A DNA stretch of 64,000 nucleotides. Origin: Planctomycetota bacterium (GTDB taxonomy: Bacteria > Planctomycetota > MHYJ01 > JACQXL01). Below the pieces are notes generated by a model, which saw only the letters and a program-made list of their open reading frames with translations, was not told where the DNA came from and did not search any database. The position numbers were made by a program, and so were the translations under genes. Each line of letters opens with the position of its first letter. The stretch's first letter is position 1. Shown here piece by piece: positions 24,262 through 31,908 of this stretch. The stretch is taken from assembly GCA_016235865.1 (NCBI GenBank), contig JACRIK010000014.1, forward strand, positions 1 through 64,000, in the 5' to 3' direction.

Positions 24262-25401
24262 TTAACGTCCCGATGCCTTCGGATGCGGGGCGCTCCGCTC
24301 GTGAGCATCGGAGCGCAGCCGCATATCCGTCAATTCCTTGGGCAGCATTCTGGTTAAGACCTCGCAGCCCTGGGCCGTCACCAGCACCATATCCTCAATC
24401 CGGACGCCGATTTTGCCGGGCAGATAAATCCCCGGCTCGACCGTAAAGACCATCCCGGGCTTGAGCGTTTCCTTATTCTTGCCGCCTATCCGGGGCTGTT
24501 CATGGACCAGCCGGCCCACGCCGTGTCCCAGACTATGCCCGAAGTATTTACCATAGCCCTTTTGCTTGATATAACCCCGCGCCGCGTCGTCCAGGTCCTT
24601 GATAATTGCGCCGGGCCGGCATTTGGCAATGGCCCGTTTCTGGGCCTCCAGGACTATCGCGTATATCTTCTTGGCCAGAGGTGAAATCCTGCCCCGGAAC
24701 AATACCCGGGTGGTATCAGAGTTGTAGCCGTTGACCCGGGCGCCCCAGTCAATCAATATGGCGCAGTCCTTGGTCACCTGCTTATCCGAGACCGGCGCAT
24801 GCGGCAAGGCAGCCCGCTCGTCAACAGCAATGATGGTGCCGAAAGCGCTGCCTTCAGCCCCGTATTTGCGCATGGTGTAATCCATCTCATTGGACATCTG
24901 CTTTTCCGAAACCCCGGGCTTGATGAATCGTTTAAGCTTATTAAAGGCGTCAACCGCGCACTTGATGGATTTTCTGATATTGGCGATTTCCTCCGGCGTC
25001 TTAATAGCGCCCAAAGATTCTATGGCGCCCTGGGTCGGCACTAACTTGATAGGCTTCTTCAGCCGCTTTTTCAGTTCATTATAAGAGGTTAGATTTATGA
25101 AGACCGACTCGAAGGCCAGGCGTTTGCCGAACTTACGGGAATTCATCATCTTGGCGACTTCGGCGAACAGCCCGTCTTTATGACGGACAATCTTGATATC
25201 CTTGTCCGTGATTTCTTCCTGCGCCTGGACAATGTATCTGAAATCGGTAATCAGGTAGGACTTTTTGGGCGTGACCAGCAGAAAACTATCCCCGCCGGTA
25301 AAGCCGGACAGATACTGGACGTTATTGGCATTAAGCACCAGGAAGGCATCGCATTTCAGTTCCGGTAGTTTCTGGCAGAATTTGGCTAAATACTTGTTCA
25401 T
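24262..25401 (-). CDS. Xaa-Pro aminopeptidase / M24 peptidase with repeat-derived tail
   Basis: A 379-aa M24B peptidase that removes residues before proline. After an N-terminal creatinase-like domain, the metal ligands appear in order: IDWGARVNGYNSDTTR, GHSLGHGVGRLVHEQPRI, MVFTVEPGIYLPG and GVRIEDMVLVT. The normal end would be near ELTDMRL. The last 17 or so residues (RSDAHERSAPHPKASGR) are encoded by a palindromic repeat, so the native stop has been replaced. The ATG at 25401 is chosen; a longer frame to 25470 runs into another palindrome. A repeat thus borders each end of the gene. Confidence 0.9.
   Translation of the reverse strand: MNKYLAKFCQKLPELKCDAFLVLNANNVQYLSGFTGGDSFLLVTPKKSYLITDFRYIVQAQEEITDKDIKIVRHKDGLFAEVAKMMNSRKFGKRLAFESVFINLTSYNELKKRLKKPIKLVPTQGAIESLGAIKTPEEIANIRKSIKCAVDAFNKLKRFIKPGVSEKQMSNEMDYTMRKYGAEGSAFGTIIAVDERAALPHAPVSDKQVTKDCAILIDWGARVNGYNSDTTRVLFRGRISPLAKKIYAIVLEAQKRAIAKCRPGAIIKDLDDAARGYIKQKGYGKYFGHSLGHGVGRLVHEQPRIGGKNKETLKPGMVFTVEPGIYLPGKIGVRIEDMVLVTAQGCEVLTRMLPKELTDMRLRSDAHERSAPHPKASGR
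24267..24318 (-). repeat. Family B palindrome forming the peptidase 3' end
   Basis: On the minus strand: GCGCTCCG-loop-CGGAGCGC, then CCGCATCCGAAGGCATCGG. The same layout, GCGC plus variable hairpin plus GCGC followed by the CCGCATCCGAAGGCATCGG block, is inside the WD40 gene at 55564-55611, with a different hairpin sequence. Confidence 0.75.
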
Positions 25402-25441
25402 AATCCATTCTTTCTTTACAACGGGCCCTGTGCGCAGCACT

Positions 25442-25477
25442 GGTCGGGAGTACGCCGAAGGCGAACGCACCGGGTAC
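25442..25477 (+). repeat. Family C palindrome, copy 1
   Basis: Conserved flanks GGTCGGGAG and CGCACCGGGTAC enclose a variable hairpin, CGCC-GAA-GGCG. It lies upstream of the peptidase start. Other copies are at 25689 and 53831. Confidence 0.6.
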
Positions 25478-25487
25478 TTAAACGAGT

Positions 25488-25575
25488 AACAACCCCCTCG
25501 TCCCCTTTAATAAGGGGGAATTAGTGTACCCCGAATTAGTCCCCCTTAACAAAGGGGGAATTAAAGGGGGTTGTT
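25488..25575 (+). repeat. Intergenic palindrome, AACAACCCCC family, copy 2
   Basis: Starts AACAACCCCCT and ends AGGGGGTTGTT, with internal TTTAATAAGGGGGAATTAG and CCCCCTTAACAAAGGGGG stems. It lies between the divergent peptidase and miaB regions. Confidence 0.8.
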
Positions 25576-25583
25576 AATTTCCC

Positions 25584-25611
25584 TTGACTGACCACATCTT
25601 TTTAGTATAAG
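25584..25611 (+). promoter_or_regulatory. Promoter before the displaced miaB start
   Basis: TTGACT, a 16-nt spacer, TATAAG; the -10 ends 9 nt before the ATG at 25621. It probably still drives miaB, reading through the displaced 5' fragment and a family C hairpin before the functional start at 25754. Confidence 0.6.
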
Positions 25612-25620
25612 ATTGAAATT

Positions 25621-25672
25621 ATGTCAACGAATCAGAAGAATGTTTTAATCCAAACCTTTGGTTGCCAGATGC
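25621..25672 (+). pseudogene. Displaced duplicate of the miaB 5' end
   Basis: Reads MSTNQKNVLIQTFGCQM in frame, then runs into a family C palindrome. The functional gene at 25754 begins MSKNLLMQTFGCQM. Over KN(V/L)L(I/M)QTFGCQM most base changes are synonymous (TTT/TTC, GGT/GGC, TGC/TGT), so it comes from a functional miaB and is not random similarity. It retains its own promoter. Confidence 0.75.
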
Positions 25673-25688
25673 CCCTCGCGATAGCGAT

Positions 25689-25729
25689 GGTCGGGAGCAC
25701 CCCGAAAGCTTTCGGGGAGCGCACCGGGA
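25689..25729 (+). repeat. Family C palindrome, copy 2 (miaB leader)
   Basis: GGTCGGGAGCA, the perfect 18-bp palindrome CCCCGAAAGCTTTCGGGG, then AGCGCACCGGGA. It lies between the displaced and the functional miaB start. Confidence 0.65.
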
Positions 25730-25753
25730 GGCATCAAACGGATAGGTAAAACT

Positions 25754-27025
25754 ATGTCTAAAAACCTGCTTATGCAAACCTTCGGCTGTCAGATGAATAA
25801 ACTTGATTCCGAACTAATCTCCGGCTCATTCATCGACGCCGGATACAAACTGGTTGATTCCGAATCACGAGCCGATGTCATCCTGGTCAATACCTGCAGT
25901 GTCCGCGAACACGCCGAGGAGCGGGTCTATTCCCGGATGATGAATCTCAAGCCGTTAAAGGCCAAGAAACCCGGCCTGGTCATCGGCATCATCGGCTGTA
26001 TGGCCCAGAAGGACAAAGAGGGCATCTTCAAGCGACTGCCGCATGTCTCTCTGGTCTGCGGCCCGCATCGGTATAAGAGTATTGTTAAACAGGTGGATAA
26101 GCTACGCACCAAAGACACTGACAAAGTGGTCTGCGCTGATAAAGAGGGTCTGGTCAAAGGCGAGTCATACGAACACTCCACCTTTCTGGCGGATAAAGAC
26201 CGCGCCTATGTTCAGGTAATGAGGGGCTGTGACAATTTTTGCAGTTATTGCATCGTGCCTTATGTCAGAGGCAAGGAAATCAGCCGCCCGCCTGAAGATA
26301 TTATTGACGAGGTCGGCTCGCTGTTAGATAGGGGAGTCAAGGAGATTACTCTGCTCGGCCAGAATGTCACGGCGTACGGCAAATCGCTGTCCCTTGATGT
26401 CATTGCGAGGAGCGAGACCCCTCGCTTGTCATTGCGAGCCCCAACGGGGCGAAGCAATCTCATTTACTCGGAACAGGCTCCGCAATCTCATGGATTGCCA
26501 CGGTCTGACGCCTCTGGCGTCATCCCTCGCAATGACAATGTTAATAAGTATAATCTCTCCTGTCTTCTTAAAGAGTTAGTCATTCGTCATTCGTCATTAG
26601 ACATCTCCTTCATCACTAGCCACCCCTCAGATGTAACCGACGAACTCCTAACCACCATGGCATCGCTGCCGCAGGTGAAAAGGGAACTCCACATGCCGGC
26701 GCAATCAGGGTCAGACCGAATCTTAAAGATGATGCGGCGCAGATATACCCGGGCTGAATATTTGGACATAGTGCGGAAGGCAAAGGAACTCATGCCCGAT
26801 ATCAGGATTGTCTCGGACTTTATTGTCGGATTCCCGACCGAGACCGATGCGGATTTCCAGGACACGGTTTCGCTGGTCAAGGAAGCCAGATTTTATAAGG
26901 TATTTATATTCAAGTATTCGCCCCGTTCCGGCACTAAGGCATCCAAAATGGCCGACGATGTGGCGATGGAGATAAAGAAGTATCGAAATAATCGCTTGTT
27001 AGAGGAGTTTAAGAAAACAAAATAG
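25754..27025 (+). CDS. miaB: tRNA-2-methylthio-N6-dimethylallyladenosine synthase, with insert and no TRAM domain
   Basis: A 423-aa methylthiotransferase that adds the 2-methylthio group at A37 of tRNAs. The N-terminal cluster cysteines are C12 (TFGCQMNKLDSE), C48 (NTCSV) and C82 (GCMAQ). The radical-SAM cysteines are C159, C163 and C166 (CDNFCSYC). HMPAQSGSDRIL and DFIVGFPTETD follow. Two oddities stand out. Residues 216-261 are encoded by a 138-bp palindromic repeat, in frame directly after LLGQNVTAYGK. The protein also stops at LLEEFKKTK, before the usual C-terminal TRAM (tRNA-binding) domain of 60-70 residues. MiaB is preferred over a MtaB-type enzyme from the N-terminal motif. Activity may be impaired. 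Confidence 0.9.
   Translation: MSKNLLMQTFGCQMNKLDSELISGSFIDAGYKLVDSESRADVILVNTCSVREHAEERVYSRMMNLKPLKAKKPGLVIGIIGCMAQKDKEGIFKRLPHVSLVCGPHRYKSIVKQVDKLRTKDTDKVVCADKEGLVKGESYEHSTFLADKDRAYVQVMRGCDNFCSYCIVPYVRGKEISRPPEDIIDEVGSLLDRGVKEITLLGQNVTAYGKSLSLDVIARSETPRLSLRAPTGRSNLIYSEQAPQSHGLPRSDASGVIPRNDNVNKYNLSCLLKELVIRHSSLDISFITSHPSDVTDELLTTMASLPQVKRELHMPAQSGSDRILKMMRRRYTRAEYLDIVRKAKELMPDIRIVSDFIVGFPTETDADFQDTVSLVKEARFYKVFIFKYSPRSGTKASKMADDVAMEIKKYRNNRLLEEFKKTK
26399..26536 (+). repeat. 138-bp palindromic repeat inserted in frame in miaB
   Basis: Perfect 12-bp terminal inverted repeats GTCATTGCGAGG and CCTCGCAATGAC. Internal GTCATTGCGAG and GAAGCAATCTCA motifs are typical of the widespread GTCATTGCGAGG-type intergenic repeats. 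Its length is 46 codons with no stop, so the reading frame survives. Confidence 0.9.
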
Positions 27026-27041
27026 GGCGGGGGATTTTGAT

Positions 27042-27563
27042 ATGAAAAAAATAGAAGTATTAAAAAGAAAAGCCAAAAAAGGCGATGTTGATGCTATTTG
27101 CGACCTGGGATATTTTTATCAGAACGGAATTGGAGTTAGGAAAAACTTCAGAAAAGCATTTGAGTATTATAAACAGGGCCCAAAATTGCATTCGGCTTAT
27201 TTGGTTGCTTGCCTTGCTGAGGCTTATGGATGTGGAGAAGGTGTTAGAAAGAATCTAAAGCTTGCATTTAAATACCACGACTTAGCCGCAATAAATGGCG
27301 ATTCAGATGCTATGACTAGTTTAGGCGTTTGTTATCGTTATGGGAAAGGGGTCAAGAAGAATGAAAAAGAAGCTGTTAAGTGGTATAAAAAAGCAGCCAA
27401 GCAGGGACAAATAAATGCTCTTTATAATATAGGCCTTTGTTATATGAACGGAGAAGGCGTTAGAAAAGATCTAAAGAAAGCGTATGAATACTTTAAATCT
27501 GCGGCAAAGAAAGGACATAAAGAGTCTAAATATAATCTCGCCAAAATCAGAAAGTTTTTGTAA
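27042..27563 (+). CDS. Sel1-repeat protein
   Basis: A 173-aa protein of about four Sel1-like repeats (36-residue helix pairs), for example LGVCYRYGKGVKKNEKEAVKWYKKAAKQG and IGLCYMNGEGVRKDLKKAYEYFKSAAKKG. It is probably a protein-interaction scaffold. No signal peptide is visible. The coding sequence is AT-rich and Lys-rich, unlike miaB, and starts 16 nt after the truncated miaB stop, so it may belong to an insertion that removed the miaB 3' end. The ribosome binding site is GGGGGA. Confidence 0.85.
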   Translation: MKKIEVLKRKAKKGDVDAICDLGYFYQNGIGVRKNFRKAFEYYKQGPKLHSAYLVACLAEAYGCGEGVRKNLKLAFKYHDLAAINGDSDAMTSLGVCYRYGKGVKKNEKEAVKWYKKAAKQGQINALYNIGLCYMNGEGVRKDLKKAYEYFKSAAKKGHKESKYNLAKIRKFL

Positions 27564-27592
27564 TCACGGGCCGAGGATGGGAGAATAAATTA

Positions 27593-28270
27593 ATGATTTT
27601 TAATATACCTTCTAAGGATGACGTTAAGGATTTATTAAGCCAAATATTAAATCAGCAAAAATTAACCTATAGTGACTTGGTGAACTTGATTACAAAGACA
27701 AGGCTGTTGATTGAAGGGGAGAATTTACGAAATGAATATCAAACGTTAAATTTTTACTGCGATTGGTGTTTACACACGGTTATTTCTAGATCTGCTAAAG
27801 GTTATAAAATACTAGAGCAAATAGCTGATATTTTTCTGGATGATGCCAGGGTTGATAAGAAAACTCATACAAACACGCGTATGTGTGAAGTTGTGTCCCT
27901 TAAGGAATTGAGACAAGAATTTATATCTCTTTATACACAATATGGGATTCCTGTTTTTTTATTTACAGATAAGCAACGGTGGAAGGGGTTTTGTGGAATG
28001 TTGTTAAAAGAATTGATGCATAAACCAATCGAATTTCAGCCAATGTCAAAAATGAGTAAAGAAGCAAAGAAAATTTATGATTCTATAATGAACAAAACCA
28101 AGGGCACTAATTTAGCTCCGTGTAAATTTGTTATATCAGGTGATATAAACCATGGTGTGTTTTGGAATGTAACTTTAATTTCTAAACCTAATGTCCTAGT
28201 ATCCGGTCCTCTTCTTTTTACTGAAACGGACAAAGATTTTTCAAGCGGCGATCAGGGTACACACGCCTAA
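27593..28270 (+). CDS. Unknown AT-rich accessory protein
   Basis: A 225-aa soluble protein with no signal peptide or membrane segment. The N-terminal 110 residues are helical (DVKDLLSQILNQQKLTYSDLVNLI; YCDWCLHTVISRSAKGYKILEQI); the rest is mixed, with LVSGPLLFTETD near the end. I recognise no family. AT-rich codon use matches the Sel1 gene 29 nt upstream and differs from the housekeeping genes, so the two probably arrived together. It is followed by 600 nt of repeats. Confidence 0.55.
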   Translation: MIFNIPSKDDVKDLLSQILNQQKLTYSDLVNLITKTRLLIEGENLRNEYQTLNFYCDWCLHTVISRSAKGYKILEQIADIFLDDARVDKKTHTNTRMCEVVSLKELRQEFISLYTQYGIPVFLFTDKQRWKGFCGMLLKELMHKPIEFQPMSKMSKEAKKIYDSIMNKTKGTNLAPCKFVISGDINHGVFWNVTLISKPNVLVSGPLLFTETDKDFSSGDQGTHA

Positions 28271-28434
28271 CTTATCAGTGCCCATCAACTCCGTGGACAG
28301 CGTGTTTGATTAATACTTTACCCGCTTGTAAATCACCAGTATTTTCCAGAACGGGCTTGACAAACCACAGGTAAAGGGTATAATATTATTGGGTAGGGTG
28401 GTAGGACGTAGATTTAGCGTCTTTTCATCCCTTC

Positions 28435-28583
28435 TTATAACGGCTTCGTTACGAGTTATAACGGCAACGTTACGAGTTATAACGGCAACGTTACGAGTTG
28501 TAACGGCAACGTTACGAGTCATAACGGCAACGTTACGGGTCATAACGGCAACGTTACGAGTCATAACGACACCGTTACGGGTC
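28435..28583. repeat. 21-bp tandem array of identical-stem hairpins
   Basis: Seven units of 21 bp, consensus GTTATAACGGCAACGTTACGA. Each unit contains TAACG-loop-CGTTA; the stem is the same in all, and the loop is GCTT once, GCAA five times and ACAC once. Because 21 is a multiple of three, open frames of heptapeptide repeats appear on both strands; none looks like a real gene. With the hairpins at 28773-28862 it occupies most of the gene-free stretch 28271-28870. Confidence 0.85.
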
Positions 28584-28772
28584 AAAGTCAGGTGATTTTG
28601 TGCTTAAATCAGCGCATTTCACCGTTTAATCAGGTGGTTTTAAGGGTGATTTAGGAGTTTTCCCGCCGGAGGCATATACGCCTCTGACGGAGATGGTTGT
28701 TTACATGGTCCGCCTACGCCCTTATGGGCTTTGGCGAGATGAATTAAAAGGGGATTTAGTTGGTTCTGATTG

Positions 28773-28862
28773 CCCCCGCCGTGGCGGGGGTCTAAGAGTC
28801 CCGCCTGAGGCGGGTCTAAGAGGCTGTAATGCTCCTGCGTCGCTAACAGCCTCTAAGAAAGG
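28773..28862 (+). repeat. Two-hairpin element, copy 2 (orphan-gene leader), with an extra hairpin
   Basis: First CCCCCGCC-GT-GGCGGGGG with TCTAAGAG. Then CCCGCC-TGA-GGCGGG (28800-28814) and linker TCTAAG. Then the 9-bp stem AGAGGCTGT (28819-28827) with ACAGCCTCT (28846-28854), and AAGAAAGG as ribosome binding site. It ends 8 nt before the ATG at 28871. Confidence 0.8.
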
Positions 28863-28870
28863 TTGTTGTT

Positions 28871-29584
28871 ATGGCCGGTAAGAGAGGCAGTGACTGGATT
28901 CCGAACAAGGATAGTGAGTTTTTTACCAAGCAGCGCATCTATGTGGACCGGGTGGATACGAATAAGGTTGCCTGGGGCATCCCGGATGCTGATATTCAGG
29001 TGCTGAAAGACCTGCGCGCGGAGTATGAGCCGCGTTACAAGCAGGTGTGTATTAAGCAGAACCGGACCAGCGCCCAGGTTTCGGCGCACCGGGCCTGCCG
29101 CAAGCGATACGAAAAGGCCTGGCGGGCATTTCACAAGGAATGGGTTCTGAATAACCGCCGTATCCCCAAATCAGACCTATTAACACTGGTCGGCCGGGAA
29201 CCCGATATCAAGCCCACGCCCAAGCCGAAGATTAACGATATTCCCTGGGTCGGCTTGACGCCCATGGGCGGCGGCTGGATAAAGGTCACTTGCCGAAGGT
29301 TGACAGATGAGGACAGTCCGAGCATGCATAATGACGCAGATGTGATAGAATGTCGGTATACGTTTCTGCCGGTCCATATCAAGCCGGTGGAAGGCAAGAA
29401 GTTTTTCTTCCCGACTCCGGAGGAATGCCAGTATGTGCAGAACTCAACCCGGGCGCGGTTTATCATCAAGTGCGCGTCCGAGGGTGTGGGCATGAAGTTC
29501 TACGGCTACTTCCGCTGGGTTAATCAGAGAAATCCGGCCAACAACGGCTCCTGGACCAATGGACTGCAAGTGGTGATAGCTTAG
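28871..29584 (+). CDS. Orphan conserved protein of unknown function
   Basis: A 237-aa protein. The N-terminal third is helical (WIPNKDSEFF, then YEKAWRAFHKEWVLNNRRI). A Pro-rich linker IKPTPKPKINDIPWV and a predicted beta-rich second half follow. This plan (WIPxxDxEF start, helical bundle, PTPxP linker, beta domain) recalls a widespread uncharacterised family in anaerobic and host-associated bacteria; I cannot assign a function. It is enclosed by inverted copies of the two-hairpin element, one in its leader and one beginning at its stop codon. Confidence 0.65.
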   Translation: MAGKRGSDWIPNKDSEFFTKQRIYVDRVDTNKVAWGIPDADIQVLKDLRAEYEPRYKQVCIKQNRTSAQVSAHRACRKRYEKAWRAFHKEWVLNNRRIPKSDLLTLVGREPDIKPTPKPKINDIPWVGLTPMGGGWIKVTCRRLTDEDSPSMHNDADVIECRYTFLPVHIKPVEGKKFFFPTPEECQYVQNSTRARFIIKCASEGVGMKFYGYFRWVNQRNPANNGSWTNGLQVVIA

Positions 29585-29643
29585 GGGCAGTTAGCGAAGA
29601 ATGAGCGTTACTGCCACTTAGCCTCGCCTCAGGCGGGCTTAGA
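29582..29643 (-). repeat. Two-hairpin element, copy 3, inverted at the orphan gene's end
   Basis: Read on the minus strand: CCCGCC-TGA-GGCGAG, linker GCTAAG, then GGCAGTAA and TAACTGCC as the second stem, then CCTAAG. The stem differs from copy 2 by a compensatory T/A to A/T change (GGCTGT/ACAGCC against GGCAGT/ACTGCC). It overlaps the stop codon of the orphan gene. Confidence 0.75.
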
Positions 29644-29774
29644 AAAATACCTTGCCACACGTTCGCTTTGCTCAGTGTAAACTCCGACACAGAGGGCACA
29701 GAGAAGGATAAACCACGAGATTGCACAGATTAGCACAAGAATAATCTGGTGAAAATCTGGTGTTAATCTAGTGG

Positions 29775-30656
29775 TTACTTTTTCTGCTTGGCTTGTTCGT
29801 CCGGCGTGAATCCGAAATCACTCAGAAAATCTATATTAAAACCGCCACTCGAATTTGCGCCATCATGGATAATAATCCAGTCATTGCCGGATTTACGGAA
29901 TTTTATGTGGTAACTGCTGCCGTATCTCCTGGCGTGGAATAACCACAAAGTATAGCTGGCTAATTCATGGTTTGCTGAGAAGTCTATCCAGGCGTTGGCC
30001 TTGACTCCTTTTTGCCGGTCGAAAGAATGCATAATGATATTTATGCGGTCTAATGCCAGTTTTTCTATATTTTTCACTTCCGGAAGGCCGATAGCGTTGA
30101 CATATTCGTTCATATCTATTTTTCCCGGAATAACAAAAGGTTTAACCTGATTGCTGTTTTTAGTCCGTGTTATGGGAGTGGCTGACGCATCACTTTCTGA
30201 GAATTCATCTTTCTTTTCACCCGGCGGCTGGACATGAGTCGTGACCGTCACGACATTTTTTGGCCAATATTCGTATTCATCGGTTGTTACGAAAAACAGG
30301 GCAATGCCGAATGGTATGCAGACCAGGAAATAGATGAGGGCGGTTTTTCTTATGAATTGGAATGTGGTATGTGTCTGGCCGGAGCGTTTAATGACAAAAC
30401 CTATGATAAATGCGATGGTTATTTGGATGCCGAGAATTATCAAAAATGGGGCAAGACCGTAGAATTCCACGCCGGCTCGGCATTGCAAATAGCTGAACGG
30501 GGCGGATGAACCCAGAAATAAAGCGGAAATGCAAAAGGACAGTATGGCCTCAGAAATCCTTGTGAGGTCAATCAGGGCTAACGGCAAAACTAAGACAATG
30601 GCAACAATCAAAAATATAAACGGCATGAGCAGGCTGGTGATGATAACCCTTTTCAT
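29775..30656 (-). CDS. Membrane protein with soluble C-terminal domain, unknown
   Basis: A 293-aa protein with four hydrophobic segments in the first 130 residues (IITSLLMPFIFLIVAIVLVL; ILSFCISALFLGSS; FLIILGIQITIAFIIGFVI; LIYFLVCIPFGIALFFV). A Pro/Ser-rich linker and a 120-residue soluble domain ending FRKSGNDWIIIHDGANSSGGF follow. That last part resembles a small NTF2-like or DUF4878-type fold, but this is uncertain. AGAAAG precedes the ATG. It stands alone on the minus strand between repeats and ribD. Confidence 0.6.
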   Translation of the reverse strand: MKRVIITSLLMPFIFLIVAIVLVLPLALIDLTRISEAILSFCISALFLGSSAPFSYLQCRAGVEFYGLAPFLIILGIQITIAFIIGFVIKRSGQTHTTFQFIRKTALIYFLVCIPFGIALFFVTTDEYEYWPKNVVTVTTHVQPPGEKKDEFSESDASATPITRTKNSNQVKPFVIPGKIDMNEYVNAIGLPEVKNIEKLALDRINIIMHSFDRQKGVKANAWIDFSANHELASYTLWLFHARRYGSSYHIKFRKSGNDWIIIHDGANSSGGFNIDFLSDFGFTPDEQAKQKK

Positions 30657-30789
30657 GGGTTCTTTCTACCAAATTCTGATAGGGATGTCAATACTTGTTA
30701 TAATCTGTGAACTCTACTGAGACCGCGCTAGCGAAATCTGTGGCTACTTTTTTCTTGAGTTATTTGCCTGTTGATGCTAATTAAGGGAT

Positions 30790-31872
30790 ATGACTCACGA
30801 GAGATACATGCGCCTGGCTTTGGAACTTGCTATCAAAGGCGAGTGGTATGTGGCGCCGAATCCGCAGGTCGGGGCAGTTGTGGTTAAGAATAACCGCATT
30901 ATCGGGCGGGGCTATCACCAGTATTTCGGCGGGCCGCATGCGGAAATCAATGCCATTAATTCAATTAACAATCCGGAGCATCTCAATGGCGCAACGCTTT
31001 ATCTGACCCTGGAACCGTGTTCGCATTTCGGCAAGACTCCGCCCTGCGCTGAGGCCATAGTCTCAAGCGGGATTAAGAAGGTAGTAATTGCCACCAGAGA
31101 CCCGAATCCGTTGGTCCGGGGCAGAGGGATTGCATTGCTCAAAAAGCATGGTGTTACTATAATAGAAGGTGTGTTGGCCAAGGTGGCGCAAGCCATTAAT
31201 AGGCCATTCTTCAAAACGCAGGAAAAAGGCCTGCCTTATGTGATTGCCAAGTGGGCCATGTCCCAGGATGGAAAGATGGCCTTGCCCAAGGGTCAGGGGC
31301 GTTGGATTACCTCCAAAAAGTCGCGCGACTACGCCAAGTCCATCCGGGCACAGTGCCAGGCAGTGATGGTCGGCATCAATACGGTCTTGAAGGATAAGCC
31401 GCGGCTGCTGGCCCGGGTTGGATATCTGATGAATCCGGCAAGGATTATTCTGGACAGCCACGCGCGGTTGCCTTTGGATTCCAAAATCATCAAGACCATT
31501 GACCAAGGCGATGTTTATCTTATGGTCTCACCGGCTGCGCCTAAAATTAAGAGAGCAAAACTGGAGAAGAAAGGCGTTAAGGTGTTGACCGTGCCGGCGC
31601 GCAAAGGACGACTGGACTTTATGGCGGCGATGAGGACGTTGGCCAGGAACGGGATTAACAAGTTAATGATAGAAGGCGGTCCGAGCGTCTTAAAGAGCGC
31701 CTTTGATAATAAGGTGGTGGACGAGGTCTATTGCTTTATCTCCCCAAGGATAATCGGGGGCAGTAAGACCATTAGCGCAAGGGGATTCTTTAAGATTGAC
31801 GGCGCGATACGACTAAACAATTCCGGCGTGAAATATATCAGGCCGGATTTGCTGATACATGGGTATGTATAG
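30790..31872 (+). CDS. ribD: Riboflavin-specific deaminase/reductase
   Basis: A 360-aa bifunctional enzyme: zinc deaminase for the pyrimidine intermediate, then NADPH reduction of the ribose. Zinc ligands are H50 (GGPHAEINAI) and C77/C86 in EPCSHFGKTPPC. The reductase part begins near residue 150 (YVIAKWAMSQDGKMAL) and has GGPSVLKSAF. Length is typical. An AAGGG lies just upstream of the ATG. ribH lies separately at 43756, and purN follows 36 nt downstream. Confidence 0.96.
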   Translation: MTHERYMRLALELAIKGEWYVAPNPQVGAVVVKNNRIIGRGYHQYFGGPHAEINAINSINNPEHLNGATLYLTLEPCSHFGKTPPCAEAIVSSGIKKVVIATRDPNPLVRGRGIALLKKHGVTIIEGVLAKVAQAINRPFFKTQEKGLPYVIAKWAMSQDGKMALPKGQGRWITSKKSRDYAKSIRAQCQAVMVGINTVLKDKPRLLARVGYLMNPARIILDSHARLPLDSKIIKTIDQGDVYLMVSPAAPKIKRAKLEKKGVKVLTVPARKGRLDFMAAMRTLARNGINKLMIEGGPSVLKSAFDNKVVDEVYCFISPRIIGGSKTISARGFFKIDGAIRLNNSGVKYIRPDLLIHGYV

Positions 31873-31908
31873 CGTAGAGCGTAGGGCATAGAGCATAGAG
31901 GTATAATT

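Noticed and set aside
7396-28583. CRISPR arrays
   Set aside because: The 22-bp and 21-bp arrays have no unique spacers between units, and no cas genes are present.
28310-28595. Heptapeptide-repeat reading frames on both strands
   Set aside because: An artefact of a 21-bp repeat that keeps frame. No translation signals are visible.
28693-28881. Short reading frame before the first orphan gene
   Set aside because: It translates the hairpins of the repeat cluster and overlaps the true start at 28871.
30751-30784. Leaderless promoter for ribD
   Set aside because: TTGAGT-17-TAATTA has the right spacing but the -10 is too poor, and ribD has its own AAGGG ribosome binding site.
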